Shown piece by piece: positions 1-6,970 of a stretch of DNA of 18,588 bases. The notes under the pieces were generated by a model. The model searched no databases, had not been told where the DNA came from, and was given only the letters and a program-made list of their open reading frames with translations. Each line of letters begins with the position of its first letter. Positions within the stretch are counted from its first letter, which is position 1. Origin of the DNA: DASCNA01 sp036011305 (GTDB lineage: Bacteria; Verrucomicrobiota; Lentisphaeria; Victivallales; GWF2-38-69); contig DASCNA010000093.1 of NCBI GenBank assembly GCA_036011305.1, forward strand, positions 1-18,588. The letters run 5' to 3'. Position numbers and translations under genes: made by a program.

Positions 1-15
1 TATCTTATCGTTCAT
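1..15 (-). CDS. 5' end of a leftward gene cut by the window edge
   Basis: An ATG at 15-13 on the minus strand opens a frame reading Met-Asn-Asp-Lys-Ile before the window ends. An excellent Shine-Dalgarno (AAAGGAGT, bases 30-23) sits 7 bases upstream, which is the main reason for calling a gene from only five codons. It lies downstream of the polyphosphate kinase gene on the same strand. Nothing can be said of the product. The Shine-Dalgarno is buried in a predicted hairpin, described separately. Confidence 0.5.
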
Positions 16-16
16 T

Positions 17-73
17 GGTGTTACTCCTTTATCTGTAACTCCTAAAGGAATTCACAGATATCGGAGTAATACC
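17..73 (-). promoter_or_regulatory. Long 5'-leader hairpin covering the Shine-Dalgarno of the leftward edge gene
   Basis: Bases 17-27 (GGTGTTACTCC) and 63-73 (GGAGTAATACC) form an 11-base-pair stem with one mismatch. Inside it, ATCTGT (31-36) pairs with ACAGAT (54-59), and CCT (41-43) can pair with AGG (46-48). Read as minus-strand RNA, the 3' arm contains GGAGT of the ribosome binding site for the gene starting at 15, so the folded form would occlude ribosome entry. No T-run follows on either strand, so it is not an ordinary terminator. A regulatory role is inference. Confidence 0.45.
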
Positions 74-103
74 TATTTACTTAAAAGTCAAACTTTGTTG
101 AGT

Positions 104-122
104 CTCCCAGTCAAACTGGGAG
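104..122 (-). terminator. Hairpin downstream of the polyphosphate kinase gene
   Basis: CTCCCAGT (104-111) and ACTGGGAG (115-122) form a perfect 8-base-pair, GC-rich stem with a 3-base loop, 37 bases after the stop codon of the leftward kinase gene. No uninterrupted T-run follows on the minus strand, and only TTT follows on the plus strand, so termination efficiency is uncertain. The 9-mer AGTCAAACT forming part of the hairpin (109-117) recurs at 86-94. Confidence 0.4.
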
Positions 123-129
123 TTTACCA

Positions 130-164
130 AATTAATTATTAATGATAAATTGTTAATGGTTAAT
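130..164. repeat. Heptanucleotide-periodic tract over the stop codon of the polyphosphate kinase gene
   Basis: Five consecutive 7-base units on the plus strand read AATTAAT, TATTAAT, GATAAAT, TGTTAAT and GGTTAAT, following a pattern close to NNTTAAT. The TAA stop of the leftward kinase gene (162-160) is in the last unit. Four similar tracts occur elsewhere in the window. Confidence 0.6.
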
Positions 165-993
165 AAACTTCAGGGACAAATGTCTGATCAGTAATCGGTG
201 GTCTCATATACCCTTTGGCGGCTTTTCTAGATGGCAGTTTAAATGGTTTTGGAGTCAAATCCTGATATTTTATTTTACTCAATAAATGATGCATACAGTT
301 GAGTCTTGCTTTCTTTTTGTCATCAGCATTTACAACATACCAAGGGCAGTGTTTGGTATCTGTATATAAAAACATATCATCTTTCGCTTTTGAATATTCT
401 TCCCATTTATCCCTTGATTTAATATCCATTGGGCTTAATTTCCAGCGTTTTGTAGGATCATCAATTCTTGCCTGAAACCTTCCTTCTTGTTCATCATCAC
501 TTACTGAAAACCAGTATTTCATCAATACAATACCAGAACGCATAATCATTCTTTCAAACTCTGGAGCAGTGCGTAGGAATTCATGATATTCTTGATCATT
601 ACAAAACTTCATGACTTTTTCAACACCTGCCCTGTTATACCAGCTTCTGTCAAACAGAATCATCTCTCCGGCAGCAGGAAGAACAGAAACGTATCTTTGA
701 AAATACCACTGTTTTTTTTCTCTGTCCGTAGGAGTACCCAGTGCCTTAACACTGCATATTCTAGGATTAAGACATTGTGTTATTCTCTTTATTACTCCGC
801 CTTTGCCAGCGGCATCCCTTCCCTCAAAAATTACTACAACCTTCAAACCTTCCTGTTTTATCCATTCCTGTAATTTTACAAATTCAATCTGAAGTTTAGT
901 TAACTCTTTTAGGTAATAACGATCCTTTAATTTGCCCTTAGAATTCAGGTTTTTTTTATTCGTTTCCTGTTTTTTCTTTTTGTCTTTGGACAT
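160..993 (-). CDS. ppk2: Polyphosphate kinase 2 (PPK2) family phosphotransferase
   Basis: This cytoplasmic enzyme transfers phosphate between polyphosphate and nucleotides, in most family members making ATP or GTP from the diphosphate plus polyphosphate. The 277-residue protein has a lysine-rich N-terminus (about 1-25), a Walker A loop GRDAAGKGG at about 58-66, the PTDREKKQWYFQRY segment at 88-101, a Walker B-type MILFDRSWYNRAG at 111-123, and an arginine/lysine-rich lid around RIDDPTKRWKLSPMD. Length and motifs fit a single-domain PPK2. The start is an ATG preceded by AGGAGAT, and a strong extended -10 promoter lies just upstream, so the gene is probably transcribed alone. The direction of the reaction and the nucleotide preference cannot be read from the sequence. 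Its last codons run into a heptamer repeat tract. Confidence 0.95.
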   Translation of the reverse strand: MSKDKKKKQETNKKNLNSKGKLKDRYYLKELTKLQIEFVKLQEWIKQEGLKVVVIFEGRDAAGKGGVIKRITQCLNPRICSVKALGTPTDREKKQWYFQRYVSVLPAAGEMILFDRSWYNRAGVEKVMKFCNDQEYHEFLRTAPEFERMIMRSGIVLMKYWFSVSDDEQEGRFQARIDDPTKRWKLSPMDIKSRDKWEEYSKAKDDMFLYTDTKHCPWYVVNADDKKKARLNCMHHLLSKIKYQDLTPKPFKLPSRKAAKGYMRPPITDQTFVPEVY

Positions 994-1041
994 AATATCT
1001 CCTAATAAAAAACAACACTTGTAGGTCTTTATTATTAGATG

Positions 1042-1070
1042 ATTATATCAGAAACAAAAAAAAACTTCAA
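1042..1070 (-). promoter_or_regulatory. Sigma-70-type promoter for the polyphosphate kinase gene
   Basis: On the minus strand, TTGAAG (1070-1065) is separated by 17 bases from a perfect TATAAT (1047-1042) that carries the extended -10 TG (TGATATAAT, 1050-1042). The spacer contains a run of nine T residues. The 5' leader to the ATG at 993 would be about 40 bases with a good ribosome binding site. Confidence 0.7.
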
Positions 1071-1074
1071 ATAG

Positions 1075-1107
1075 AGAGAGGTAATTGATTAATTCAATTA
1101 CCTCTCT
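1075..1107 (-). terminator. Perfect 14-bp hairpin terminator after the long ROK-like gene
   Basis: AGAGAGGTAATTGA (1075-1088) and its exact complement (1094-1107) form a 14-base-pair stem with a 5-base loop, 36 bases past the stop of the leftward ROK-like gene. On the minus strand a T9 run follows, but only after a 10-base gap (CTATTTGAAG); on the plus strand TTT follows directly. It probably ends the upstream transcript and separates it from the kinase promoter. Confidence 0.6.
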
Positions 1108-1143
1108 TTTACCCCAAAAATAAAAGCTTAAATATATAAAAAA

Positions 1144-2532
1144 CTATCTTATACTGGCTAAACTGGCGGCGGCTATTGCCTGCCCATGTCTTTTATCTTT
1201 TTCATTCGGAGTTCTTATTGAAATATTTTCTGCAAGTTCAGGAAACTCCTCTTTCAAAACTTCCTCTGCCTTCTGAATAATTATTTCCCCACCTTCTCCA
1301 GATGTAACTCTACCAAGAATTAAAAGATTTCTTATTTCATAAAAATCTGCATAATGGGCTATTGAATAACCAAAGCATGTCCCTATTGTTTCATAAATTT
1401 TACGAGCACGCTCATCACCATCAGCCATTAATTTCTGTACTTCAACAAGTCTTTCAGGAAATGGCATATTCTCATCAAATTCAAGTCCTGCTAACGGTGC
1501 TAATCTTGCTACAGCCTGTTGTGAGAAAAACTGAACACCACATCCTTTATCCTGAGACCATTCATCAATGGGACCGTTTTCTCTGTAATCTACAGGAGCA
1601 AACGCCAATTCATTTAACCATGGAGTAATATTTCCTTCCGGTGTAACATAACCTGCAGCAAAACTAGTCCCCATCGACAAACCAAGTATTGCATTGTCAT
1701 TAAACGACATTGATGCAGCAAGAGCAGTTACCTCTCCGTCATTTACGACTTCAAAAGGTATATCATTCCACTCTTTTTTAAGATCAAAAAATATTCGTTT
1801 AATTGTTCTGTCAAAATCTTCTCTGGCTAAACCTCTAAACAGTGATGCAATTCTGACTTCGTTATTCACATAAACGCCTGCGGCACTTCCACCGATAGCA
1901 TCAACTCTTGGAAGATGTTCTGCTGCACTTTTTAAAGATGCATTTATACCGTTATAGTGATAAGAAGGATCTTTCTCAAAATAAGGATTCCATTTTATTT
2001 CCTCAGAAAAAACTACTTTCCCATCAATTACTGCAGCACATTTTCTATCGCTACCGCCAAGATCAAATCCAATCCTGCAACCGTCCAAATGTCTCCCCAG
2101 AGGGCTGGTTGTTTCTTTAGATTCAGGAAATTTCTCTGCCGGGCAATATTCAACTGAAAATTCTTTAGAATAGACTTTATCGCCCATAAAGTCATTATCC
2201 CATGTCCTTGATCCATCAGGACTATATATTTCTGAAATGATTGCAGTAATTTCTTTATCACTCAGCAATACTTTATAACCGCCTTTTTGCCATAGAAGAA
2301 ATTTTACTATTCTTTCAACATATTTAATATTTAAATCAATATATTCTTTTTTATGAGGAAGAATTATTGTATCATAACGAGAAAATGTGCCATCTCTTCT
2401 TTCAACACCAATCAACAAACTCGGTCCATTTTTTTCATCTGCCAACTCTCTGAAATTTCTGTTCCATATTGCAGCAGGTATAAATCCTGGATCAAGTTCA
2501 GGTTTTATTTTACAAGATATTCTGAGTTCCAT
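1144..2532 (-). CDS. ROK-fold sugar kinase-like protein with N-terminal extension
   Basis: The C-terminal two thirds has the actin-like ATPase fold signatures of the ROK sugar kinase family. The first phosphate loop is GFDLGGSDRK at 155-164, a phosphate/sugar-side segment is IGGSAAGVYV at 213-222, VNDGEVTALAA at 263-273 holds the candidate catalytic Asp265, and the second phosphate loop is LGLSMGTSFAAG at 283-294. At 462 residues it is about 150 longer than a normal ROK kinase, because residues 1-150 form an extension I do not recognise. The family's cysteine-rich zinc motif is absent and no helix-turn-helix is seen, so a NagC-type repressor is unlikely. The start is ATG with an ideal AGGAGGAATT upstream. 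The neighbour across the divergent intergenic region is a second ROK kinase, suggesting shared sugar metabolism. The substrate is unknown, and it could be a kinase or a non-catalytic sugar sensor. Confidence 0.8.
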   Translation of the reverse strand: MELRISCKIKPELDPGFIPAAIWNRNFRELADEKNGPSLLIGVERRDGTFSRYDTIILPHKKEYIDLNIKYVERIVKFLLWQKGGYKVLLSDKEITAIISEIYSPDGSRTWDNDFMGDKVYSKEFSVEYCPAEKFPESKETTSPLGRHLDGCRIGFDLGGSDRKCAAVIDGKVVFSEEIKWNPYFEKDPSYHYNGINASLKSAAEHLPRVDAIGGSAAGVYVNNEVRIASLFRGLAREDFDRTIKRIFFDLKKEWNDIPFEVVNDGEVTALAASMSFNDNAILGLSMGTSFAAGYVTPEGNITPWLNELAFAPVDYRENGPIDEWSQDKGCGVQFFSQQAVARLAPLAGLEFDENMPFPERLVEVQKLMADGDERARKIYETIGTCFGYSIAHYADFYEIRNLLILGRVTSGEGGEIIIQKAEEVLKEEFPELAENISIRTPNEKDKRHGQAIAAASLASIR

Positions 2533-2741
2533 AATTCCTCCTAAAATTAACGTATATAAATTTAGACCACAGCCGTAAGATAATTTAAAATCTTTACCAA
2601 TACAAAGATATTTGTCCTATTTAATGCAAAATTTTATGCAGCAATCTTTAGTTCTATTTATTAATTAACAGGCAAATAGAAAATTTTAATGTATATTTAT
2701 TATAAAAATATATAACATCAAACTAGACAGGTATTTAGATA

Positions 2742-3647
2742 ATGAAAATTTTGGGCTTTGATATTGGTGGTACTTTTATCAAATATGGCATTCTTGATGA
2801 AAACGGTAATATTATTTCAAAAGATAAACTTCCCACTCCAAAATCAAACTGTAAAAATACAATACCTGACCTGCTTTCCTTTAAAGCTAACGAATTAAAA
2901 CAAAAATATAATATTGATGCCATAGGAATCAGCACTGCAGGTCAGGTTGACAGCAGTAAAGGTGAAATAATATATTGCAGTGGCAATATACCTGATTTTA
3001 CAGGTTGTGAGATCAAAAAAATAGTTGAATCAAATACAAAAATTAACACTTCTGTGGAAAATGATGCTAATTCAGCTGCTCTTGGAGAAATGTGGCAGGG
3101 TGCCGGCAAAGGGCATAAATATATTGTCTGCCTTACATTAGGAACAGGAGTAGGCGGAGCAATTATTATAAACGGCAGAATATATAAAGGTTTTCATGGT
3201 TTTGCAGGTGAATTCAGCAGAATGGCAGTAGTTGGAAAAATGCTGGAACCTAATGAAAGAGGAAAATTTGTTTTAGATAAAACGGCTTCAACAAACTCTC
3301 TTTTAGTAAGATACAAAAAGGCGACTGGAAAGGAAATTTCAGGCCAGGAATTAATGAAACTTGTTAAGCAGGAAGATGAAAGCGCTGTTTTAGCTTATCA
3401 GGATTTCTTAGACAGTTTACAATTTGGTATTGATACGATTGTCAATTTCGTTGATCCTGAAATGATTATTATAGGCGGTGGTATCTCTGCTCAGGGAGGA
3501 TATTTCTTTGATAAGGTAAATAAGATATTCAGAGAACAGGCCTATCCCGGATATGATGACATAATAATAAGAAAAGCCGAATTGGAAAATGATGCAGGTT
3601 TATTAGGTGCTGCTTATATTTGTATCAACAAACAATATGAGATATAA
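2742..3647 (+). CDS. ROK family sugar kinase
   Basis: This 301-residue protein is a full-length ROK kinase that should phosphorylate a hexose or related glycoside using ATP in the cytoplasm. Visible motifs are the N-terminal GFDIGGTFIKYG (5-16), the catalytic VENDANSAALGE (105-116, candidate base Asp108), the second phosphate loop LGTGVGGA (133-140) and GFHGFAGEF (150-158). After that point, where most ROK kinases have a GH pair and a CxCGxxGC zinc site, this protein reads SRMAVVGKMLEP. The zinc ligands are therefore missing, as in some beta-glucoside kinase-like members. No DNA-binding domain is present. The ribosome binding site is weak (ACAGGT, somewhat distant from the ATG). The stop is only 2 bases from the stop of the convergent mlaD gene. 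Sugar specificity cannot be assigned. Confidence 0.92.
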   Translation: MKILGFDIGGTFIKYGILDENGNIISKDKLPTPKSNCKNTIPDLLSFKANELKQKYNIDAIGISTAGQVDSSKGEIIYCSGNIPDFTGCEIKKIVESNTKINTSVENDANSAALGEMWQGAGKGHKYIVCLTLGTGVGGAIIINGRIYKGFHGFAGEFSRMAVVGKMLEPNERGKFVLDKTASTNSLLVRYKKATGKEISGQELMKLVKQEDESAVLAYQDFLDSLQFGIDTIVNFVDPEMIIIGGGISAQGGYFFDKVNKIFREQAYPGYDDIIIRKAELENDAGLLGAAYICINKQYEI

Positions 3648-3649
3648 AT

Positions 3650-4450
3650 CTATTTCTTTTTAGGAAATATCTCTTTTCTCTGAACTCCCCAAATAACAGA
3701 ACTGGGTTCGTTATCCAGGTCTTGGCATAGTTCGCTAACAGCTGCTGCCATAGCATCAACCTGCTTTAATGTATGCGCAAGTGAGCGGGTTAATTCCTGA
3801 TCTTGAATTGAATTGGTTAATGAATCCAACTTATGGGTTAATTGGTTAATGGAGAGTATTGTATTCTCAAAATTATTGGCTAAACCATCAAAATCAACTT
3901 CTGATAAATTTTTCAATGCTTTGCTAATATTATCAGGTGCGCTTGATAGATAAGTTCTAACTGAAGGAATAAAAAACACATCATCAGGAATATCAATATC
4001 CTTTATATCAGTTTCATTTTTATCTTTAAGATCTTTATAATATTGGAAACTTACAAACTTTTCTCCTGTTATACCCTGTAACTGCAAAGAACTTCTTAAA
4101 CCGGCGTCTCTAAAATCTTCAGCTACTTTTTTTAAAGATCCTTCACTATGATTAAGTATTCTTTCTTTCACATTATCAGACATAACATTTGTAAAAATCT
4201 CCATATAAACATTAATATCTTCATTTTCATTGATCATAATTCTTTTAACAGTCCCAATAGGCACACCGTTAAATTTTACAGAAGAACCGACAGATAGACC
4301 ATCAACTGAATCATCAAAAATTGTCATTACTTTTATCTTATCTACAAAAAACTGAGAAATACCAAATACAAAAATACCTCCCAACACCAATATCACTCCA
4401 ATAATAATAAAAATACCTAATTTGTATCGGTTAGCCTCTATCATAGTCAA
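3650..4450 (-). CDS. mlaD: MCE-domain protein, MlaD-like, of a lipid ABC transporter
   Basis: This is the membrane-anchored, substrate-binding MCE subunit of a phospholipid transporter. It has one N-terminal transmembrane helix (about 11-31) and a single MCE domain (about 38-140) containing FNGVPIGTVKRI and GLRSSLQLQGITGEKFVSF. A helical, probably coiled-coil tail (about 172-245) follows, and the C-terminus reads EPSSVIWG, as often found in MCE proteins working with an auxiliary lipoprotein. MCE proteins assemble as hexameric rings in the periplasm. The longest frame starts at TTG (4450), giving 266 residues, but the ATG six bases inside (4444) is a likelier start (264 residues); neither has a strong ribosome binding site. 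It is the last gene of the operon, 89 bases after mlaF if the ATG is used, so it may depend on coupling. Confidence 0.92.
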   Translation of the reverse strand: MTMIEANRYKLGIFIIIGVILVLGGIFVFGISQFFVDKIKVMTIFDDSVDGLSVGSSVKFNGVPIGTVKRIMINENEDINVYMEIFTNVMSDNVKERILNHSEGSLKKVAEDFRDAGLRSSLQLQGITGEKFVSFQYYKDLKDKNETDIKDIDIPDDVFFIPSVRTYLSSAPDNISKALKNLSEVDFDGLANNFENTILSINQLTHKLDSLTNSIQDQELTRSLAHTLKQVDAMAAAVSELCQDLDNEPSSVIWGVQRKEIFPKKK

Positions 4451-4509
4451 AGACTTTCATTCAATTCACCGTATTTGCTTAACACATTTTCTGAATATTT
4501 CATTAAAAT

Positions 4510-4537
4510 TTATCAATAATTAACCATTGATAATTAA
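4510..4537. repeat. Heptanucleotide-periodic tract over the mlaF stop codon
   Basis: Four 7-base units on the plus strand read TTATCAA, TAATTAA, CCATTGA and TAATTAA. The TAA stop of leftward mlaF (4536-4534) lies in the last unit and the rest lies in the mlaF-mlaD gap. In period and base pattern it matches the tract at 130-164, though the orientation relative to the gene differs. Confidence 0.5.
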
Positions 4538-5298
4538 ATTTGTCTCCCTAATCCATCTCTTGCAAGAAACTTTTTTACCCATTCATTTTGTGTTTTTTTA
4601 TACAGAACATGTGGATTATCAGATGCCACTATTCCCTTTCTTTTTTTATTTAAAACAATAGCTCTATCTGCAATCGTAAAAATACTGTCCAGCTCATGTG
4701 TTACTACTACGACAGTAGAGCCTGTCTCTTTAACCAGTTTAAGTATTAATCTGTCAAGTCCCGCTGAAGAAATGGGATCAAGCCCGGCTGATGGTTCATC
4801 AAAAAACAGTAATTTGGGATCTAGAGACATAGCTCTGGCAAGGCCGGCACGTTTCCGCATTCCGCCGCTAATTTCAGCAGGCATAAAATCTACAAATTCT
4901 TCAAGCCCAACCAACCTTAATTTCTCGTGTATTACATCTTTGCGTTCCGATACATTTAAATCTGTATATTCCTCAAGAAGAAGAGAAATATTTTCACCTA
5001 AGGACAAAGAGCCGAACAAAGCTCCAGCCTGAAATGTAACTCCTATATCTCTAAGAATGCATTGTTTTTCTTTTTTCGAAACTGTTATTATACTTTTACC
5101 GTTAATAAGAATATCACCGCAAAATGGAGGGATTAAACCAATAATATTTTTTAAAAGAGTACTCTTGCCACAGCCTGACCCGCCCATAATTATAAAAACT
5201 TCTCCATTTTCTACGGAAAAATTAATTTTATCAAGCACTACAGTGTCTCCATAACCTATTGTAAGATTTTTTACTTCAAGTACAGGTAAATTAATCAT
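4534..5298 (-). CDS. mlaF: ABC transporter ATPase, MlaF-like
   Basis: This cytoplasmic ATPase drives the MlaE permease of the lipid transporter. The 254-residue protein is a complete ABC nucleotide-binding domain, with Walker A GGSGCGKST (39-47), Q-loop Gln90, signature ISGGMRKRAGLARAM (143-157), Walker B LLFFDEPSAGLDP (163-175, catalytic Glu168) and H-loop His201. The SGGM form of the signature, followed by KRAGLARA, is characteristic of the MlaF/Mkl group rather than of nutrient importers. It starts 15 bases after the mlaE stop, so the two genes are closely coupled, as expected for proteins of one MlaE2F2 core. The reading frame ends inside a heptamer repeat tract. No STAS-domain MlaB is encoded nearby. 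Confidence 0.95.
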   Translation of the reverse strand: MINLPVLEVKNLTIGYGDTVVLDKINFSVENGEVFIIMGGSGCGKSTLLKNIIGLIPPFCGDILINGKSIITVSKKEKQCILRDIGVTFQAGALFGSLSLGENISLLLEEYTDLNVSERKDVIHEKLRLVGLEEFVDFMPAEISGGMRKRAGLARAMSLDPKLLFFDEPSAGLDPISSAGLDRLILKLVKETGSTVVVVTHELDSIFTIADRAIVLNKKRKGIVASDNPHVLYKKTQNEWVKKFLARDGLGRQI

Positions 5299-5313
5299 AA
5301 TAATTCATACAAT

Positions 5314-6120
5314 TTAATGTAATAAGCTAAAAATTATTGTTAGTATTGTATCAGCAACTGCTACTAAAAATATACCGCTTACAACTGCTGAAGTAGTAGA
5401 ACGTCCTACGCTCTGAGCATCATTTTTTGTTTGAAATCCCCTCATGCAGCCTATTGCTGCCACTAAAAATGCGAAAACAACACTTTTGACTAAACCCTCC
5501 ATGAAATTGGAAAAGGTAATAGCCCTAATCACTGTACTGTAGGTCATGGGAATAGAAATACCTAATTCAAAATAAGCAATTACTGTGCCTCCAATAAGTC
5601 CGGCAATATCACCTATCAGTGTTAAAATAGGCAATACTATCACCATTGCCAATAATTTAGGGATTACTAAAAAGCGATTTCTATCAAACCCCATTGTAAC
5701 CATAGCATCTATTTCTTCAGTAACTTTCATAGTTCCAATTTCAGCAGCAAATGCAGATCCTGCTCTCCCGGTAGCGACAATAGCAGTCAGCAGTGGACCA
5801 AGTTCTTTTAATAATGCTATTGTAACTAACTGCATCACCATTCCTTTAGCTCCAAATCTATTTAATTGAATTGCCCCCTGAAGGGCCAATACAAGCCCCA
5901 TCAGAAATCCTACTGCAGCAACAATAGGTACAGCATCACTGCCGCAACTATCCATATAATAAAAAGTCTCACGCCATCTTACTTTGAAGGGATGCTTAAC
6001 TGCATAAATAGAAGCAGATATAATATCTTTAAAAAAACTAAATACCGAAAGACAGTCATGTCCAAAATCGCATGCACAGCAACCAACTTTGAAAAAATAA
6101 TCTTCCTTCCTTTTCGCCAT
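5314..6120 (-). CDS. mlaE: ABC transporter permease, MlaE-like
   Basis: This is the inner-membrane permease subunit of the lipid transporter, and it would anchor the MCE ring and the MlaF dimer. The 268-residue protein has the MlaE family core: an amphipathic region (about 30-58), then hydrophobic helices at about 62-82, 97-115, 152-180, 195-210 and 215-265. It carries the hallmark cytoplasmic motif GRAGSAFAAEIGTMKVTEEI (118-137), which contacts the ATPase. Most MlaE proteins are similar in length. Unusual is an N-terminal cluster of Cys14, Cys15, Cys17, His21 and Cys23 in the cytoplasmic lead segment, with another Cys at 59. The start is ATG with an AGGAA-type ribosome binding site, 43 bases after the lipoprotein gene. 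Confidence 0.95.
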   Translation of the reverse strand: MAKRKEDYFFKVGCCACDFGHDCLSVFSFFKDIISASIYAVKHPFKVRWRETFYYMDSCGSDAVPIVAAVGFLMGLVLALQGAIQLNRFGAKGMVMQLVTIALLKELGPLLTAIVATGRAGSAFAAEIGTMKVTEEIDAMVTMGFDRNRFLVIPKLLAMVIVLPILTLIGDIAGLIGGTVIAYFELGISIPMTYSTVIRAITFSNFMEGLVKSVVFAFLVAAIGCMRGFQTKNDAQSVGRSTTSAVVSGIFLVAVADTILTIIFSLLH

Positions 6121-6163
6121 TAAATTTCCTACCTATTTCGAACTTTATGTTAAAGATCTTCCT

Positions 6164-6823
6164 TCATTTAAGCTTCACAGTCATTTTATTCTTCTTTGAC
6201 AATTCAACATTCTTCTTTGACAATTCAACATTCTTTTTGATATTCTGTATCTGCTTAGTTATTGTATTCACCAATTTTTCAGCATTTTTAGTCATTGCTT
6301 CAGCAAAACCTACGGGAGTTTCTTGTGTATATTTTGTAATTATTATTTCCTTATATTCTTTAACGAATTTTCCTTTACTCCTTATTCGATACTTGACACC
6401 CAACCTAACCTGCCTGGTAATCAAATCAATCTGAAATGAATATACAGAACCTGTTAAATTTAATGCAATATTTTTAGGTGATGCACTTTTCGTACTGAAA
6501 CTTGCTTTTAAATAATTAGACAAAAGCCTGTCTGGAGCCACACTCCATTTATTAAAAGGATCATATTCTACTCTGTTTTTCCCTACTCTGTACAACATCT
6601 TATGCTTAGTATCAGAATCATTTAAAAAGTCAACAAAACCAATATCAATTCCCTTTAAGTATATAGTTTTAGGTATACCAAGGTCAAATGTATTTACAGG
6701 TTTGTTGGTAGGTATGTTAAAACAGGAACTTAAACTTATAATAAAGATGAATGAAAATAGTATTAATAAATCCCTGCTGACAAATTTATTCTGCAAATAT
6801 TTTCCATATTTTAATTTATACAT
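6164..6823 (-). CDS. ABC-transport auxiliary lipoprotein, PqiC/DUF330-like
   Basis: This is probably an outer-membrane lipoprotein partner of the MCE transporter. The 219-residue protein has a type II signal peptide: basic residues, a hydrophobic stretch at about 19-33 and a lipobox LSSC with the acylated Cys34. The segment YRVGKNRVEYDPFNKW followed by PDRLLSNYL matches what is typical of the ABC-type transport auxiliary lipoprotein family (PF03886, which includes PqiC). It also places the gene functionally with the mlaEFD genes directly downstream. The C-terminus is lysine-rich and contains two copies of NVELSKK encoded by an exact 21-base tandem duplication. A strong extended -10 promoter 34 bases upstream allows expression apart from the AsmA-like gene. 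Family assignment is by motif recollection, so moderately sure. Confidence 0.8.
   Translation of the reverse strand: MYKLKYGKYLQNKFVSRDLLILFSFIFIISLSSCFNIPTNKPVNTFDLGIPKTIYLKGIDIGFVDFLNDSDTKHKMLYRVGKNRVEYDPFNKWSVAPDRLLSNYLKASFSTKSASPKNIALNLTGSVYSFQIDLITRQVRLGVKYRIRSKGKFVKEYKEIIITKYTQETPVGFAEAMTKNAEKLVNTITKQIQNIKKNVELSKKNVELSKKNKMTVKLK
6189..6230. repeat. Two-copy 21-bp exact tandem repeat
   Basis: Bases 6189-6209 and 6210-6230 are identical 21-mers (beginning TTCTTCTTTGAC). A third, partial copy follows (TTCTTTTTGA). The unit is a multiple of three, so the lipoprotein frame is kept and the C-terminal heptapeptide NVELSKK is doubled. Confidence 0.9.
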
Positions 6824-6856
6824 AATAATTCTCTAATTTTGTATGTTTTAAATTCA

Positions 6857-6885
6857 ATTATAACACATTATGAGAATGAACTGAA
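6857..6885 (-). promoter_or_regulatory. Internal promoter for the lipoprotein-mlaEFD genes
   Basis: On the minus strand, TTCAGT (6885-6880) stands 17 bases before a perfect TATAAT (6862-6857), which has the extended -10 TG (TGTTATAAT, 6865-6857). It lies in the 147-base gap between the AsmA-like gene and the lipoprotein gene, about 34 bases before the ATG. The -35 match is weak, but the extended -10 compensates. Confidence 0.6.
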
Positions 6886-6970
6886 TAAAAATTAGATTAT
6901 TTTTTATTTACGGCCAAATTATTACAAATCCCGCAAACTGCAAGTATAAAATTAGTAATCCCGTGTGTGG

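Noticed and set aside
1362..2544. Several open frames of 60-95 codons on the plus strand opposite the long ROK-like gene
   Set aside because: They are antisense to a clear coding region, overlap each other, and show no ribosome binding site or recognisable protein features.
2533..2741. Promoters and operators in the divergent ROK-ROK gap
   Set aside because: There are many AT-rich -10-like strings and an imperfect TATATTT/AAATATA pairing (2692-2712), but no convincing -35/-10 combination in either direction.
3835..3860. Heptamer-like DNA (GGTTAAT repeats) in the mlaD tail
   Set aside because: The bases encode a regular coiled-coil segment (INQLTHKLDSLTNSI), so the repetition is explained by protein sequence and is not in strict 7-base phase.
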